Made by a program: the position numbers and the translations under genes
Notes under the pieces: generated by a model
What the model was told of the DNA's origin: nothing
The model's input: the letters and a program-made list of their open reading frames with translations, nothing else
Databases searched by the model: none
Part shown: one piece after another, positions 6,058 to 6,418 of the stretch
How the letters are laid out: each line of letters begins with the position of its first letter
Position numbering within the stretch: position 1 is the first letter of the stretch
Assembly: GCA_001768125.1 (NCBI GenBank)
Contig: MENB01000043.1
Coordinates: forward strand, 324 to 6,741
Source of the DNA: Armatimonadetes bacterium RBG_19FT_COMBO_69_19
GTDB taxonomy: Bacteria; Sysuimicrobiota; Sysuimicrobiia; Sysuimicrobiales; Kaftiobacteriaceae
DNA length: 6,418 nucleotides
Reading direction: 5' to 3'

Positions 6058-6148
6058 GCCTCAGTTCTAGAAGGATGGAAGAGCGTCGTGGGAACCCCCG
6101 CAGTCCCGCCGGGTCAATCCGACTCGGTCCGCAAGTCCCCGGTCTACG

Positions 6149-6418
6149 TCATGGTTCAGGACACCGCGCGGACGGACGAAGGCCATAGAGGCGGGCAAAC
6201 CGGAACGTGCGGAGCCGCCGACCGCGCAGCTCGATCGCGAGCGGAGGCGCCTCCTCGACCCGCTGCGCGTGTTCCGTCCACCGCACGGTCGGTTCCCAGC
6301 GCGCGTCGAGCACCGCGACCGCCGCCCTGCCCGCAAACGCCGCGGGAGGCGTCCAGATCGACGCCGGGTGGGGACAGGGCAGCAGCGTCACCGCCGCCAC
6401 GCGCGAGTGGTAGGCGAG
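6149..6418 (-). CDS. C-terminal fragment, possibly of a GT39/ArnT-like membrane glycosyltransferase
   Basis: The last 89 codons of a gene whose start is outside the window; the frame is open to the edge and ends with TGA at 6151-6149. The GTG at 6400 is in frame, but sequence upstream of it (LAYHSR) continues the same protein-like reading, so I treat the gene as truncated by the window. The fragment has no membrane helix. It reads as an alpha/beta tail: LAYHSRVAAVTLLP, then AVAVLDARWEPTVRW, then QRVEEAPPLAIELRGRRLRTFRFARLYGL. This order (a 'lafYl' strand, a central strand, then a closing 'v..lppl.i..rGr.lrtfrl.r..g' hairpin) is what I recall at the extracytoplasmic end of PMT_2/GT39 proteins, which move lipid-linked sugars onto lipids or proteins. 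No catalytic residues lie in this part, so the call is tentative. Other frames here are Arg/Ser-rich and less protein-like. Confidence 0.45.
   Translation of the reverse strand, partial: LAYHSRVAAVTLLPCPHPASIWTPPAAFAGRAAVAVLDARWEPTVRWTEHAQRVEEAPPLAIELRGRRLRTFRFARLYGLRPSARCPEP

Noticed and set aside
6061..6148. Possible tRNA-like or terminator structure downstream of the partial upstream gene
   Set aside because: A GGGTCAATCC stretch resembles a T-loop, but no matching acceptor or D arm is found, and no G+C hairpin followed by a T-run is visible on either strand.
6067..6336. Alternative minus-strand frame overlapping the partial gene at the high-coordinate edge
   Set aside because: Very Arg/Ser/Gly-rich translation, typical of an out-of-frame reading of GC-rich DNA; the adjacent frame reads as an alpha/beta protein and is open to the window edge.

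Overview
The window comes from a high-GC bacterial chromosome or metagenomic contig. Hand-counted 60-base lines run about 70-78 % GC in host genes and about 57-62 % in the intein. Every gene I can support is on the minus strand, so gene order is read from high to low coordinates. The lineage is not identifiable with confidence. The PcrA-type helicase and the solute-binding protein with a signal peptide but no lipobox cysteine would fit a deep-branching, uncultured high-GC lineage, but this is only an impression.

Layout in transcription order. (1) 6418-6149: the last 89 codons of a protein that starts outside the window, probably the extracytoplasmic tail of a GT39/ArnT-like glycosyltransferase (tentative). 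(2) 6148-6009: a short intergenic region with a convincing sigma70-type promoter and overlapping palindromes. (3) 6008-5294: a vapBC-type toxin-antitoxin pair, a ribbon-helix-helix antitoxin followed by a PIN-domain toxin with a 14-base overlap. (4) 5290-2060: a PcrA/UvrD superfamily 1 DNA helicase starting 3 bases after the toxin stop and interrupted inside helicase motif III by a 367-residue intein. (5) 2063-480: a 527-residue protein with a signal peptide, a repeat region that looks like a beta-propeller, and a C-terminal membrane domain. Its GTG start overlaps the helicase stop by 4 bases. (6) 479-300: intergenic region with a perfect Shine-Dalgarno. (7) 299-1: the first 99 codons of a family 5 (peptide/dipeptide) ABC-transporter substrate-binding protein.

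Genes 3 to 5 are spaced like one operon (14-base overlap, 3-base gap, 4-base overlap), probably driven by the autoregulated vapBC promoter; I see no clear separate promoter for the helicase. The most interesting element is the intein. It has standard splicing residues (Cys1, TPNH in block B, His-Asn at the end, Ser+1), and its central region carries a GIY-YIG-like nuclease module of the YRIG/KIG type rather than an ordinary homing endonuclease, followed by a segment that may be a degenerate LAGLIDADG half. The helicase is thus embedded between two kinds of potentially selfish element: a toxin-antitoxin pair upstream and a protein-splicing element within it.
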